Assembly (NCBI GenBank): GCA_946800325.1
Contig: OX326961.1
Coordinates: 36,041,043-36,105,042, forward strand
Length of the DNA stretch: 64,000 nt
Direction of reading: 5' to 3'
Source of the DNA: Luzula sylvatica
Taxonomy: Eukaryota > Streptophyta > Magnoliopsida > Poales > Juncaceae
Shown here: in pieces, positions 10,800 through 22,734 of the stretch
Layout: every line of letters begins with the position of its first letter
How positions within the stretch are numbered: the first letter of the stretch is position 1
Position numbers and translations under genes: made by a program
The notes under the pieces: generated by a model
What the model was told of the DNA's origin: nothing
The model's input: the letters and a program-made list of their open reading frames with translations, nothing else
The model's database searches: none

Positions 10800-11012
10800 C
10801 GATCGACGGAGAGGCGACGGGATAGCAGCTGGGCGAAGCGATCGATCGGTCTTCTTCTTGGAACGATGGAGAGGCGACGAAATAGCTGCTGGGCGACGGG
10901 ATAGGAGTTGAGCGAAGCGATCGATCGGTCTTCTTCTTGGAACGATGGAGAGGCGACGAAATAGCTGCTGGGCGACGGGATAGCAGTTGAGCGAAGCGAT
11001 GGAGGCCACGAA
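10800..11012. repeat. 79-bp tandem repeat inside the MULE
   Basis: ATCGATCGGTCTTCTTCTTG followed by GAACGATGGAGAGGCGACG recurs at 10841 and 10920, with partial units on both sides (GGAGAGGCGACGGGATAGCAG at about 10808; GCGAAGCGATGGAGGCCACG at the end). Open frames across it on either strand are repeat artefacts. Confidence 0.8.
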
Positions 11013-11154
11013 ATAGCTGCTGGTCTTCTTCTCTAGGGTTAGGCGTCTTTCTCCCTCTCTCTCTTCGCCACTGTTATGGTCTTCTTCTCTAGGTCAAGCT
11101 CTTTCTCCATCTCTCTATTCGCCACTGTTCATAATTTTGCATCCTTTTTTCTAT

Positions 11155-11560
11155 GGTTTAGGGCTCGATTCAGGTTTTGGGGCTTTGCAAATCGTGTGCT
11201 TCATCACTCTTGGAAGTTTGAGTTTAGAAAATCAATGGAACTTTAAGTCGATGTTGATGGAGAAGAGATCTTCTTTGTGAACAAGGTACATTTTGTCTTA
11301 TAACTTGCAATAATTTAGCATCGTTATCAATTGTATTGAGCATCGTTATGAATTCAATTTAGGTTGTATATCAGCATACATCTTCATAATTTTGATCCTT
11401 TTTTTACTCTGGTTTAGGACTCGATTTGGGTTTTGGGGCTTTGCAAATCGTGCACTTCATCACTCTTTGAAGTTTGAGTTTGGACAATCACTGTATCTTG
11501 AACTCAATGTTAACGGAGAAGATATCTTCTTTGTGAACAAGGTACGTTTTGTCTTATAAC
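11155..11560. repeat. 256-bp direct repeat inside the MULE
   Basis: GGTTTAGGGCTCGATTCAGG at 11155 is repeated in slightly changed form at 11411, each followed by TTTTGGGGCTTTGCAAATCG, TCATCACTCTT, GTTTGAGTTT and TCTTCTTTGTGAACAAGGTAC. Each ends in a donor-like AACAAGGTAC. The similarity to a duplicated exon suggests captured genic DNA, but I could not assign it. Confidence 0.75.
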
Positions 11561-11778
11561 TAGCATTAATTTCTGATTTTGTATCTACTACTTAAACCAA
11601 ATGAAATTAGTTTAGATTATTACACTAATTACATTTTCATGCTTTATTTTTCAGGAAATTGTATCCTCGTTCTCGAATCGTCTAAAGAATCTATAAAAAA
11701 ATCAAGTAGATATGAATCGATCCTGGCAGGCCCGAGACTTTCGAGCTATATTCACCAGATTTTGTAATCACTATTCAT

Positions 11779-12040
11779 TATGTGTTTGCGTTTCCGATAC
11801 CGATTCCTTGTAATGTGAGTTTAATATCGATGTTTTGTAATTATTATGTGTTTGTGTTTCCGATATCGATTCGTTGTAATGTGAGTTTAATATTGATATT
11901 TTGTAATTATGTGTTTGTGTTTCCGATATCGATTCGCTGTAATGTTTGTTGAATATCGATGTTTTGTAATCATTATGTGCTTTGAGTTTCCGATACCGAT
12001 TCGTAGTAATGTGAGTTTAATATCGATGTTTTGTAATATG
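11779..12040. repeat. About 65-bp tandem repeat (four units) inside the MULE
   Basis: Units of the form TGTGTTTG(C/T)GTTTCCGATA, CCGATTC(C/G)TTGTAATGTGAG, TTTAATATCGATGTTTTGTA are repeated four times with point changes. Confidence 0.8.
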
Positions 12041-13069
12041 AATATTAATTCTTGTGTTTTGTAATCATTATATGTGTTTTGCCAATTCGATTTTTATGTA
12101 AATAAAAATGAATGTAATCTGAAATTCAACTATAATTCCTATTAAAATTGCTATTAAAATTCAACTAAACTATACAACTTAAATATGCAACTCAAATCTG
12201 TACCAATTCCTATTAAAATTCAACTCAATATTCAATTAACATTCGACAAAACTTCAATTACAATTCAACTAAACTTGATAATTGAAATCTGTAATTCAAA
12301 TTAGACAAAAATTAGCAAAATTACATAAGAAAATCATAAAAAAATCTGCAAATCTGCAAAATTAGACCAAAATTGGCAAAATTACATAGAACCCCTTCCA
12401 TAGAAAAACTTGCTTTGAGAATGAGAAGAATCACAATCGAATCGCAATTGAAAGAACCAAATGAGAAGCCAGTCAAGAAGCTATGCCACACCAAATAGTT
12501 CAAAGACTTACCCTACGCCAGCCAGTCAGCAAGCTACGCCAATCGAATCACAGTGAGACGCCAGGCTGCAAACTACGCCAATCGGATCAGAGTGAGACGC
12601 CAACCAGAAAGCTATGCCAAAGCCTTCAGAGAGAGAAGATGAAAGAAATTCAGAGATGAAATCGTGTGAAAATGAAATTGGATTTTCATAAATGAGCTTA
12701 TGGGTATGAATCTTGTGAAAAGCCTTCAGAGAGAGAGAGAGGAGGAGATTATGGGTATGGGTATGGGTCATTTTAATGGATTTGCGGGTATGGATATGAG
12801 TCTTCTTATTGGATTTGGATAATTTATAATTATGTTAATGAATTTGGGTTTACAAAAGGGCATTTTAGTCAATAATTTTGAAATATATAAGTTCATTTAT
12901 TTTATTTTATGTTAATTTAAAGATGTGGATAAATTTGATATTTTGTAGATGTTAGTAGGGATAAATTAGACATTATGTATGTTTAGTAGGGATAAATATG
13001 ATATTGTGAACTTATGAAGGATAAATATGTAATTGATGAGTTTAGTAGGGATATAGGGAAAATTTTCCC

Positions 13070-13078
13070 TATTTTATA
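13070..13078. repeat. Target-site duplication of the Mutator-like element (right)
   Basis: TATTTTATA, identical to 10474-10482. Confidence 0.88.
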
Positions 13079-13386
13079 AATTGGAGATTGTGAACTTATA
13101 ATTTATAATCTTTTTGGGGGTGATAGGGATTATTGCAAACAGCACGAGGAGATAATGGATTATTTTAACAACAGGGGCATTTCCGTAATTTTCCTTTTTT
13201 TGAAGGAATTTATTGTGAAGATTAGTCTCCATTTTAGCGAGTTTCCATGATCCAGATGTTAAACAATTGAATGTGAACCACAAAGCTCATGTCCATTCCA
13301 AAACTGAGATTTAATTTCATTCTATCTAACATTAAAAAGTTCATATATATTTGAAACTTTTTATATGATTTTTTTTTTAAAAAAAA

Positions 13387-13587
13387 TTATTTGAATAGGC
13401 TCATGTGTTGACGAAATTTAGAACAACAATAAATTCCAGTTTATTCATGCGAATTATTTGAATAGGCTCATGTGTTGGCGAAATTTAGAACAACAATAAA
13501 TTCTAGTTTATTCATGCGAATTATTTGAATAGGCTCATGTGTTGGCGAAATTTAGAACAACAATAAATTCCAGTTTATTCATGCGAG
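13387..13587. repeat. 67-bp tandem repeat, three units
   Basis: Units begin TTATTTGAATAGGCTCATGT at 13387, 13454 and 13521 and end TTTATTCATGCGA. They differ by only two bases (TTGACG/TTGGCG and TTCCAG/TTCTAG), so the array is recent. Confidence 0.92.
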
Positions 13588-16500
13588 AATTAAAAAAGGA
13601 TGATAAAATGGGGAACGAAGGTTTGAGATTTTTCGGGAAAACCCGTCATATTATTCAATATTACGAAGTTTTCGTCAGAAACTGCTCGGTCAATTTCTTG
13701 TTATTATGTTAATAATATAATAAACAAAATTGTAATTATTGATTTTTTGGGGGTGGCCATGTAGAAATTGGTGGAAGTACTTGATTTTGTAAATATGATA
13801 TTTTTATTTTTAAAAGGGCAAATATGATATTTTGGGTTTTTAGAAGGATAAAATAATAATTTCAAATGTCGACAGTTAGTTTTAACGGAGAAATTGGATC
13901 AATTTTAGTTTTTTGGTAAATATGATATTTTATATTTATGAAAGAGTAAATACGATATTTTATTTTAAGAAGAATAAATATGTAATTTTAAGTTTTAAAA
14001 AGAGTAAATATGTAAATCTCCCCCTTCAATTAATGTTCACTTCAATTTTTTTTCAAATCAACAGTCATCTTTATGTGCAATGTTGAGTATATTCAAAATT
14101 ATTTCTTGTTCAAGTAGTTCCTTTTTGTGTTTGCATAAAAAAAATTAAATGTGATATGAAGTCGGTTTACTTATACCAATTCTTAATTAGATCAATTTAC
14201 GTAACATGCATTTTAAAATAAATCTAAATGGTGTCTAGAGACGAAATCCTTGTATTAATAGAGGGAACATGAGTAGCTTTTGCAATACATAGCCAACGAA
14301 AAAATGACAGCAGCGAAAACTCAACTTGAGAACAATATAAAATTGCCGATTCAAGATTCAATTACCCATTAGCGCACATTGGAGTTTCCCCGGCAGCACA
14401 AATATTTCTTTATCATACACAACCAATAAGAACATGAAACATGGCCTGAAATCTTAATTTAAATAAATAATTTTTGAAATAAACTCCGCCCATCACCCCC
14501 AAAATACCCTTTGATAATTATATTATGTATTAAAATATTATCATTAAATAATTTCTTTACTATACGTTTTTAAAATTAACTTTATTTGCATGAATATTAT
14601 TTTTGGTTTTCTTTTGGACAATAAGAATATATTTTTTGGTTTATGCAATTTTTTAAAAGTATTAATTTTGATTTTTATTTATTTGCATTTAAGTTTTTTG
14701 TATGATATGAGAAAAAATTATAAATTATTCATTTTTAAATGTAATATAATATAAATTAAGTACGGATATTTTGGTAAAGTTCTGAATGGCCGCTCTAGAT
14801 TCGAGAAAATAGCTCTAGAAATAACACTACTCTTATAATAAATACAAATTATTAAATACAATGATTAATGGGAGTTTTTAGGTATTTACTCGGTTTTTAA
14901 ATACAGCTGCAAAAATTGTATTTGTTCAATGATAATGACTGCATTTTTAGGATAGCTAGGTATTTATTGGGTATTTAATTATTACGTTACGAGGTTACTC
15001 AACTAAATATCCACTCCACTAATATTTTTAAACATAATGGGCCTGTTCGGCAAGGGGTGGAATAGTGGATTAGTGAAATAGAGAATAGCTTACTAATCCA
15101 TTTTATTTCATGTCCGTTCGGCAAAAAGTATAGAATAAGAATGTGTTTTAAAATGATATAAATAATAACAATGACTAAAATACCTTTATTTTATATTTGA
15201 TTAATCATCACAAATAACATAACTAATTGGTGAATTTAACACAAATTATGTATCAGTTCATTATAATTAACCCAAAAGACAATAATAAAACAATCGAATT
15301 ATTACAATTTATCCAACACATATTCTACTCCTTTTAAATCAACACATATGAAGAACTCAATAAATATTGTGTTAACTAGACTTATTGATAAAAACATGGA
15401 TACCAGAGACTCTTTTTGGCTTTCCTGACCCGGCACTTTGGTTACTGACCTGGCAACTGGTACCAGTTTCGATACGGATCTTTTTTCCATTTTGGTGCCG
15501 ATTTCATTCCCAGTTCCGTACCAGTTTCAGCACCGATAAACTCAGATATTCATGAGAGCACTTCCATGATCAGAAATTGCACAAAAGTCCTTTTGTTAAA
15601 AAGCTCAAATAGTGATCAGATGGCTAGCTTAGTTACATTAACAGATAAACTGAGATTATTATTATACCAAATCCGGTACCAATACTAATATTTACTGTGC
15701 AGTCTAATAAATTGAGATTATTTATTGTTCCAAAGTTTGGTACCAACATGGATATGGAATCAATATGGTACCGATATACATTTGCATTGTACCAAAATCT
15801 GATTGGAGACTAATATCCTCGTTGACAAAACACACTCGCCGATTCTCATTTCGAAATTATTGCATAATTGTGTTCACGGAAGATTACACTAAAAAGTAAA
15901 AACTTATCCAATTATATTTTGCTTCATACCTGATTGGAGGCCTCCATATAAAAATCCAGCATCAATTAATCATCACCTCGCCTTTTAATCAGAAAAATAA
16001 AAAATAACACACTAATTAATCATCAAGAACCCAATTAAAAGACTACACATCATATATACTGTCTAATTTCAGCGTAACGAAAGGGCCAATGTTGATTTCG
16101 AAAGAGAGAAAATGCAAAATTGAAGAAGAATCAAATGGAATACACAAGACAAGAAATTGGTACCATTTTGCTTTGGTTCAAATACCGATTCACAAACATG
16201 GGCAATTAAAACTTCAATTCTTACTAAGCTCCGAACTGAACACAGTTTAACCCAATTTTATAATACATAAGCTAGAAGAAGGAGAAGTTTATGTTGTCTT
16301 CTCCATATACTTGATCTATCTTGGTTTCTCCATGATCCAATACTGATCTATCTTGCTTTCTCCATCGTCTCTTGCCTTTTCGATCGTTGCTTGGCGTTAC
16401 GAGCCGGGACTGATTGAGAGATGGATCTCATTCCATAGAGAAAAATGTGTACATTATCCGAGAGGTTTCGGATGTTGCCTATTTGACAATGGATACTGGA

Positions 16501-16980
16501 GATTCGTCGGAGAAGAAATTAACGAGGAGAGTTTCTTTTTCGAGAAGTGTGCACTGTAAAGAGAAGAAAGAGACAGGAAAATTTACCAAGACCGTTATTT
16601 TGGATCTAATTTTGTACAATTTTCTTGTGCCACATCGTCACTTTTTCATCACTTTTTTAGCCATTAGATTATGATATGTCGCAAAATTTAGACCATTTAT
16701 TAATCATTGATTTTTTATAAACATTTTTCTTTGTAGCCATTTAAGTGTCCTTTATTTTACACTATATTTTAAGGATTCTTAGAAAACCGCATCATCAAAT
16801 AACAAATATAAAACATGTTTTTTAAAACAAGAAAAAGATGTTTCACTTTCGTTTTTGGAAATTAAATTCATATATACTTTGAAATTAATTATTTATTAGA
16901 GAAAACAAAACAATTATACTGGTATTGAAAATGTTTTGTTGGTCATAAAACTTGTACCTTAATATGGAAATAGAGGAATA
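13588..16980. other. AT-rich intergenic region
   Basis: No gene is supported. 13780-14020 has repeated AAATATGATATTTT and GGATAAATATG motifs resembling the MULE terminal repeat at 12950-13060, and may be a decayed relative. 15040-15130 has GGGCCTGTTCGGCAAGG, typical of one end of a hAT-type MITE, but no matching right end was found. 15660-15800 contains several GGTACC-centred motifs. 16350-16680 has a short open frame without recognisable similarity. Confidence 0.45.
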
Positions 16981-17725
16981 TATTTTTTTTTTTGAGAAGG
17001 ATAGCAATTGCTAGTCCTCAGATTTTATATAACACAAGTGTGAAATTTTACAGAGGGGTGGAGAAGTTTAAGGTCTTCTCAAGACCATGTAAATCTAAAA
17101 CCTAAGTCGTGATGTCCTTAATTTGTGAAGCATGACCAGGTTGTTGCCTCTTGAAGTGCCTGCCGCGCGATACGTTGTGGTGCTTGGCACTTTGATTGGA
17201 AAATTCGTCTATTTCTCTCTTTCCAGATGTGCCAGTTGACAGCCATCCAAAGGGTGCTCCATTTTGGCCGATCATTCTTCTGGATTGATCTAGAGCGTGA
17301 CTCCCATTTTTCGAAGGGGTCATTGCCTAACAGGTAGGGCCCTATGTTGGGCCTGTCTCTTCTTACTATTCGCCAAACCTCCTTTGCAAAAGAGCATTCT
17401 TTGAATAAGTGATTTCTCGTTTCGTCGTGCCTTTTGCATAGTGAGCATCTCGGAGTGTTAGGCCACCCTTTTTTAATCAATACATCCGCCGTATTTAATT
17501 TTGTTGTGAGATGCAATCCAGTGAAAAAAATCTTATTTTCAGGGGGGCTCGCGTTTTCCATATGTGTTTCTGCCATATGTTTTTAATTCCTGGATTGCGC
17601 TTAAAGATGTATGCCGATTTAGAGGAGAATTTACCCGAGCTCTCCCATTTCCACTTGAATCCCTCTAGGCTTGTGGGAGGGGAGATAGAAGCTTCATAAA
17701 TTGGTACGAAGTGACACAATTCTTT
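16981..17725 (-). mobile_element. LINE (non-LTR retrotransposon) remnant, 3' end of pol
   Basis: On the minus strand two frames overlap around a frameshift near 17500-17580. The first (from 17719) contains WKWESSGKFSSKSAY and WQKHIWKTRAPLKIRFF; the second contains LHLTTKLNTADVLIKKGW, then CSLCKRHDETRNHLFKEC. This is the zinc-binding (zf-RVT) region that follows the reverse transcriptase domain in plant LINE ORF2. A poly-T run at 16982-16993 is the poly-A tail of the minus-strand element. The element is strongly 5' truncated and frameshifted. I did not find a clear target-site duplication. Confidence 0.88.
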
Positions 17726-18460
17726 AACAAAGGGCTACACTACTTTGGAAAGTTTTAATTGATTTGAATAATCAAATACATGATATAATGTCGTCTCCAT
17801 TTATATACTGCGGGGCATGTGCGTGGTGTTTATGCATGGTGTATATATCACTAAAGCAGAATCGCAGAATCTAAGATTCTGTATAATGTCAAAAGGTAAT
17901 TTAACCGAGCCTCCTCATTTCTTCGTTATATTTTCTAGATCATCAATTAACAATAATTAATGATTAATTAACAAAATCATTCATAAAAAAACATGCAATT
18001 AACAGTTAATAATTATTTATTAAAATTTGTTAATGCATACGTACTTTAATTAAATATTAATTAATTGTTAATAAAGTATTTTTTGTTAATAATTTGGATA
18101 ATTAACTATTAATTGATTGATACAGAAAATGTTGGGGAAACGAGGAAGCACTATATATGACCTCGTATTAAAAATATACTGGGATTCTTCAAGAGGGCAG
18201 ATAGTAAATGAAGAATAATAATACAAACAAAAAAACCTATATTTTATTAATAATGAACCGACACGTTTGAGGGGAAAGCCGTGAAGCATACAGGATTACA
18301 ACACAATTAGACATGAGATTGTATTTTCTATTCGCATCGGAATCACTTTATATTTGTCCTGGCATGGCTATATATTTTCCCCATGGTCTACACTAAATTT
18401 TCAAAACTTACAAGACTTAACAAACTTTAAAATTTAGTTCTCGTAAAGAGTACTACTGAA
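17726..18460. other. AT-rich intergenic region and promoter of the peptide gene
   Basis: Rich in TTAATTAA motifs (17950-18110). A TATA-like TATATATTTTCC occurs near 18370, about 90 bases before the next ATG. No gene is seen. Confidence 0.4.
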
Positions 18461-18691
18461 ATGGCCAACGCCATATGGATACAATTTTTACAAATGATGC
18501 TTCTGGTTTTGGTAGTGAGCGGCGGAGTTCATGTTCATCTCCGTACGGCAATGCCCTTAGACGAACGTAGCGAGGATAAAGCCGGTTCTCCATATTTGAG
18601 CAGCCCGACACCCAACATGGGGCCGAGTTGTGCTACTTATAGCCCGAAATTGAATAAGAACTGTGTGAAAGTGCCTCTCCCTCCTCACTGA
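18461..18691 (+). CDS. Candidate secreted cysteine-containing peptide precursor
   Basis: A 76-aa single-exon frame. Residues 1 to about 26 form a typical signal peptide with a hydrophobic core (MMLLVLVVSGGVHV). The mature part is polar and ends in a proline-rich tail with two cysteines (SPTPNMGPSCATYSPKLNKN, then CVKVPLPPH). The layout (signal peptide, variable acidic middle, short conserved-looking C-terminus) fits plant signalling peptide precursors, but I do not recognise the family. A TATA-like motif lies about 90 bases upstream. There are no obvious introns. It could also be a chance frame. Confidence 0.5.
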   Translation: MANAIWIQFLQMMLLVLVVSGGVHVHLRTAMPLDERSEDKAGSPYLSSPTPNMGPSCATYSPKLNKNCVKVPLPPH

Positions 18692-19724
18692 TCATATGGT
18701 TTGCATCTTTGCATCCAGAGTATATAATGTTTTAATGTTATATTTATGTCTACTTTGTATACTCTGGTACACTTGTAAGGTATGTAGTTCGTCACTGGTA
18801 TATGCAAGGTTATATCTTATATGTGTGAGTATTATTATTATGTATGAAATAACTTCGTGTCATATTATGTACTCTCTGTGTATGACAATCGGTACGCTTT
18901 TCAAGTTTGCTTCAGTTATTTTATTATTGTCGTCGTCGTATAATTCTTGCAAAATTAATTACTGTTATATTATGAAGTCACGTCATCAGTTTATCTGGAT
19001 CGTTCGATCAACCATCGGACGGTCCAGATGTGATTAATGATGATGATGATATGTTCGTATCAATTGTGTCTTCGTACGTCAAGATAGATGTGTGTTTCAC
19101 AAAACCATATTTATTTAGTTCTTTTATGAGCAAAAAAATAAATTTAGGAACGTGTTCAAACAAATATGTACGCCAAATCATAAACATGTTCAAACAAACT
19201 TGGTATTCGAACACCAAATAACACGAAAACAAATATGTACACCAGACCACATGAACCAGGTTTATTGAAGATTCATTTGATCGCCCCCCATTACTCCCAT
19301 ACTTAAAGGGCCATTTTTCTCTCTTCTTCCTCGATTGTTCCAAAAAAAAAACCTCTCTTTCTCTCTTCCTCTCCGTGCTTCTCGAGAGTTTCGCCAGGCG
19401 ATTTCGATGGAGATTTGGCCCTGGCATATCCAGGATCGACCAGTCAAAGCTCGCGAAAGAAGACGACCGTCTACCACCAGAGAAGCCGAGAGAAGACGCA
19501 CCATCGGCGCCACCTCTCATTGTTACTGATTTTCCCCTCTTTTCGAGAACCCTAGAATTGACAACGAGCAAAGAGGAGAAGAGAGAGGGGACGACAGCGG
19601 GCGAGAGCGATGATTCTTTTCCCGATGATAGCTGATGGGCTCGGTGTATAAAATGACCGAACTCGATAATCTTCGCACTTATGAAATCGAGGTTCTGTCC
19701 AGAAACCAGCTCAAATTATTTGAA
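18692..19724. other. Intergenic region with a leader-like segment
   Basis: 18692-19010 is probably 3' UTR of the peptide gene and is AT-rich. 19300-19640 is GC-richer, with a CT-rich run (CTCTTTCTCTCTTCCTC) followed by overlapping open frames on both strands. Neither strand gives a recognisable protein. It may be the 5' part of a gene interrupted by the copia element at 19730, since non-element sequence resumes at 21213 with intron-like T-rich DNA. Confidence 0.35.
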
Positions 19725-19729
19725 CCTTT

Positions 19730-21207
19730 TATTAAAATTAATGCTTTAATATATTAATTAATAATATTATATTTAATTTTGGGGCAGGTTAATATTCAAT
19801 GTATTTGTGTGTGAATGGTAGGTGTCTTTTGACATGAAGAGGTGTCTATAGTTAGAAAAGAATTATCCAGAATTTAGATAGATATGATGTATGGTTGAAA
19901 GGGTATGTGTAAGGGGGATGTATAAGGTTCCTATATAAACCAATGTAATCCGTACGAATTTGAGAGAGAAAAATTTATAAGAAAATTAAAAAGGGGCAAT
20001 TGCCCCTGTGAGATCTCTCTCTTTCTCTCTGTGTGTTGTATTTGATTAAAAGCTTTCCATTGCTTTTGTTATTTATCCCAAACAACAAATACCCATATTA
20101 TCTCCAATCATATGAAGTCCAAATTTTAACATGGTATCAGAGCCAAGGTTATCGATCGACGGTTATCTAAAGCGACGATTATCGAGAGGCGGTTATAAAA
20201 AATAAAAATAAAAAAACGACCGTTATCGAGTTTAGTAGAAGTCGGAGAAGGAGTCACCAAGACAACCAAAGAGGTTACGTACTTGGGCTCACGCGAACTT
20301 CACAACTCATTTTCGAATTATCGAGTTTAGTAGAAGTCGAAGAAGGAGTCACCAAGACAACCAAGAAGGTTACGTACTTGGGCTCACACGAACTTCACAA
20401 CTCATTACCGATTTATCGAGTTCAGCAGAAATTTGGAGTAGGAGAAGGCCACGACAACCCAAGACGGTATGTTCGGGTTTCCACAAGTTTCGCAACTCAA
20501 TTTCGATGAAGAAAAAAGAGACGATTCAAAAAAAAAAAAAAGACGATTCGGAAAAAGGCGATTCGAAAAGATGATGCGAAAAAAGGCGATTCAGAAAAAA
20601 AACCGATTAAAAAAAAAAAAAGGAGTTTAAAAAAAATAGACGAGCGTGACGGAAAAAATATCACGGGGGAGTATCGAGAGAAAAAAAAAATAACGAAAAA
20701 GAAAAACATCAATTGGCGGATATTTTCACTAAGGCGCTTCCAAGCGAGAAGTTCGTTCGATTTCGAGAAATTATGGGAATGACGAGTTAAAGCATTAAGG
20801 GGGAGTATTAAAATTAATGCTTTAATATATTAATTAATAATATTATATTTAATTTTGGGGCAGGTTAATATTCAATGTATTTGTGTGTGAATGGTAGGTG
20901 TCTTTTGACATGAAGAGGTGTCTATAGTTAGAAAAGAATTATCCAGAATTTAGATAGATATGATGTATGGTTGAAAGGGTGTGTGTAAGGGGGATGTATA
21001 AGGTTCCTATATAAACCAATGTAATCCGTACGAATTTGAGAGAGAAAAATTTATAAGAAAATTAAAAAGAGGCAATTGCCCCTGTGAGATCTCTCTCTTT
21101 CTCTCTGTGTGTTGTATTTGATTAAAAGCTTTCCATTGCTTTTGTTATTTATCCCAAACAACAAATACCCATATTATCTCCAATCATATGAAGTCCAAAT
21201 TTTAACA
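19730..21207 (+). mobile_element. Young internally deleted copia-type LTR element with TA..CA ends
   Basis: Two 402-bp LTRs (19730-20131 and 20806-21207) differ at only two positions seen by eye. The element is flanked by a 5-bp target duplication CCTTT (19725-19729 and 21208-21212). Each LTR starts TATTAAAATT and ends AATTTTAACA, so the terminal dinucleotides are TA..CA instead of TG..CA. The primer binding site TGGTATCAGAGCC follows directly at 20132 (initiator tRNA-Met type, typical of copia). A purine tract AAGGGGGAG precedes the 3' LTR. The 674-bp interior has 95-bp repeats (ATCGAGTTTAGTAGAAG at 20225, 20320, 20415), an A-rich stretch, then a pol C-terminal remnant QLADIFTKALPSEKF at 20709-20753. 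Gag and most of pol are deleted, so it is non-autonomous. Confidence 0.95.
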
Positions 21208-21212
21208 CCTTT

Positions 21213-22268
21213 TACTTGGAGTTTGGTTTGATTTTGTATATTAAATTAATTATCACGTTTATTGATTTCTTCCTAGAGAAAAAAAGATCGAGAAACACTT
21301 TTCCAGATTTGAAGGACTTCAGAGTTATGCAATTACGTGCATTTCGTCGATTTTTTCCCAGGTAGCACCAATTTTTTTGGAGAGGAATTGCAAATGTTGA
21401 AATAGTAGTAAGTTCTCAATTTCTGATTTTGTATTTAATTTTTAACTTCTATTTCATTTTCATCAACAATTCATGTTGTTTTGATTTATATAAGTTGACA
21501 GAAAATTCGAGGAAGAATTAGATTTCGATTCAACTCCAAAAAATTCCGGTTCAAAATTCAAATTCTAAACTGATGAAGTGCTCTCCGGGTATTCGATGTA
21601 TTGCCTCATATGCAATTTTTTTTTTTTCTTTCTTTTTTCTCAATGATTCACGCTATTTCTATTTGTCTATATTTATTTGGGCTAAAATGAAATAACTTTC
21701 AGTTCAAATTATTTATGTATTTTTTTTGAATTTTTTTTCTTTTCTGATGTCATTTTTTAGGTTTTAGAAGTCGAAGGAGATGTGGCTATTTTTATTATCG
21801 ATTAATTTAAACTTAATTAATTGCTTTTCGTAATATATTTTGATGTGGCTACTTCTGATTTTGTATTGTTTATTTCCTATCATTTTGAAAGTTATTTTAT
21901 TGTGTTTGATTGTTGTTTTTTTGGGATCTGGTAAGCTTGCAGTTTTTTTTATTTCGTTTCGTTTCGTTAATTGATTTTGTTTATTTGTTGTTTTTTTTGT
22001 ATAAATTTGGGCTTATTGGTTTTATTTCATTGCTGGTTTGTTTTGGTAATTGCACTGGAAATAGAAAAAATGGTTTGGCGATTGTTTGTTTGTTTCATAT
22101 GATAAGTTATTAACATGTCCTTTTGTACTTGCCATATAATCTTCATAGATTTCTTTTGTTAATTGACATGTCATCTATTTCATCAAATGACCAGATTTCT
22201 TTGTTCCTTCGCGTTTTAATGAATTTTCTTTGTTAATTGACATTATCAATTATTCCATATAATTATCT
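21213..22268. other. T-rich intron-like region
   Basis: Long T-runs and TTTCTGATTTTGTAT motifs, similar to plant intron sequence. No exon was identified. The region ends at the left boundary of duplication copy 2. Confidence 0.4.
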
Positions 22269-22562
22269 TATTTTTTTAATTTGTCTATAGATGGATTCGT
22301 TTATATAATAATTACCATTGAATTTTTTTTTGTCCATATAATTTCCAGATTTATTAGTTTACAGAATATTTGATTTGGAATTTTTAATTGACTAGGAAAT
22401 TCTACGCGCTCAGCTGCAAATTGTAATTTTTTTATTTCTATTTTTTGTTTGTACCAACATAGTATCAAAATATCTAGTAAACAAAAGTTCGGTTACGATA
22501 AATGTATATTATATGATCATTTAGTTTCAATAAAAAAATCTTGATTAATACAGATAAACTAT

Positions 22563-22734
22563 GAAAAACGCTACAGGTACCGAATTATTTTACATAAGCT
22601 CCACCGATTGGATAAATTAGGCAATAACATCACGTTTAATATATGGGTCCCACTCAATTAATTCATTCAAATACAAGCCCAAATATAATACGGGAGTAAT
22701 TCGGTATTTTATTTCCGTGAGTGTATCATTGTTG
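22563..22734. mobile_element. 172-bp MITE with 10-bp target duplication
   Basis: The element is flanked by direct repeats GATAAACTAT (22553-22562 and 22735-22744). The unoccupied site, ATAAACTATAAATGATAATAC, is seen in other Helitron units. Subterminal inverted similarity is visible: TACCGAATTA near the left end and TAATTCGGTA near the right end. The duplication length suggests a Mutator-type non-autonomous element. It is absent from duplication copy 1, so it inserted after, or was polymorphic at, the duplication. Confidence 0.75.

Larger units (their letters stand above)
10483..13069. mobile_element. Non-autonomous Mutator-like element (MULE), 2587 bp
   Basis: Long terminal inverted repeats start GGGAAAATT..CCTATATCCC at both ends and extend about 115-120 bp at roughly 95% by-eye identity. 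The right arm is 12950-13069 in reverse complement. They contain repeated ATATTTATCCCT motifs. A perfect 9-bp target duplication TATTTTATA flanks the element. No transposase is visible. The interior consists of several tandem repeat blocks and CT-rich, leader-like sequence, so it is either a non-autonomous element carrying unidentified captured DNA or a strongly decayed one. Confidence 0.9.

Noticed and set aside
10710..11009. 99-aa minus-strand frame in the MULE
   Set aside because: Produced by the 79-bp tandem repeat.
15040..15140. hAT-like end GGGCCTGTTCGGCAAGG
   Set aside because: No matching inverted end or 8-bp duplication could be found, so no element is annotated.
19008..19571. 187-aa minus-strand frame opposite plus-strand frames
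   Set aside because: No family match, overlapping frames on both strands in a GC-richer leader-like region, and no splice or promoter support.
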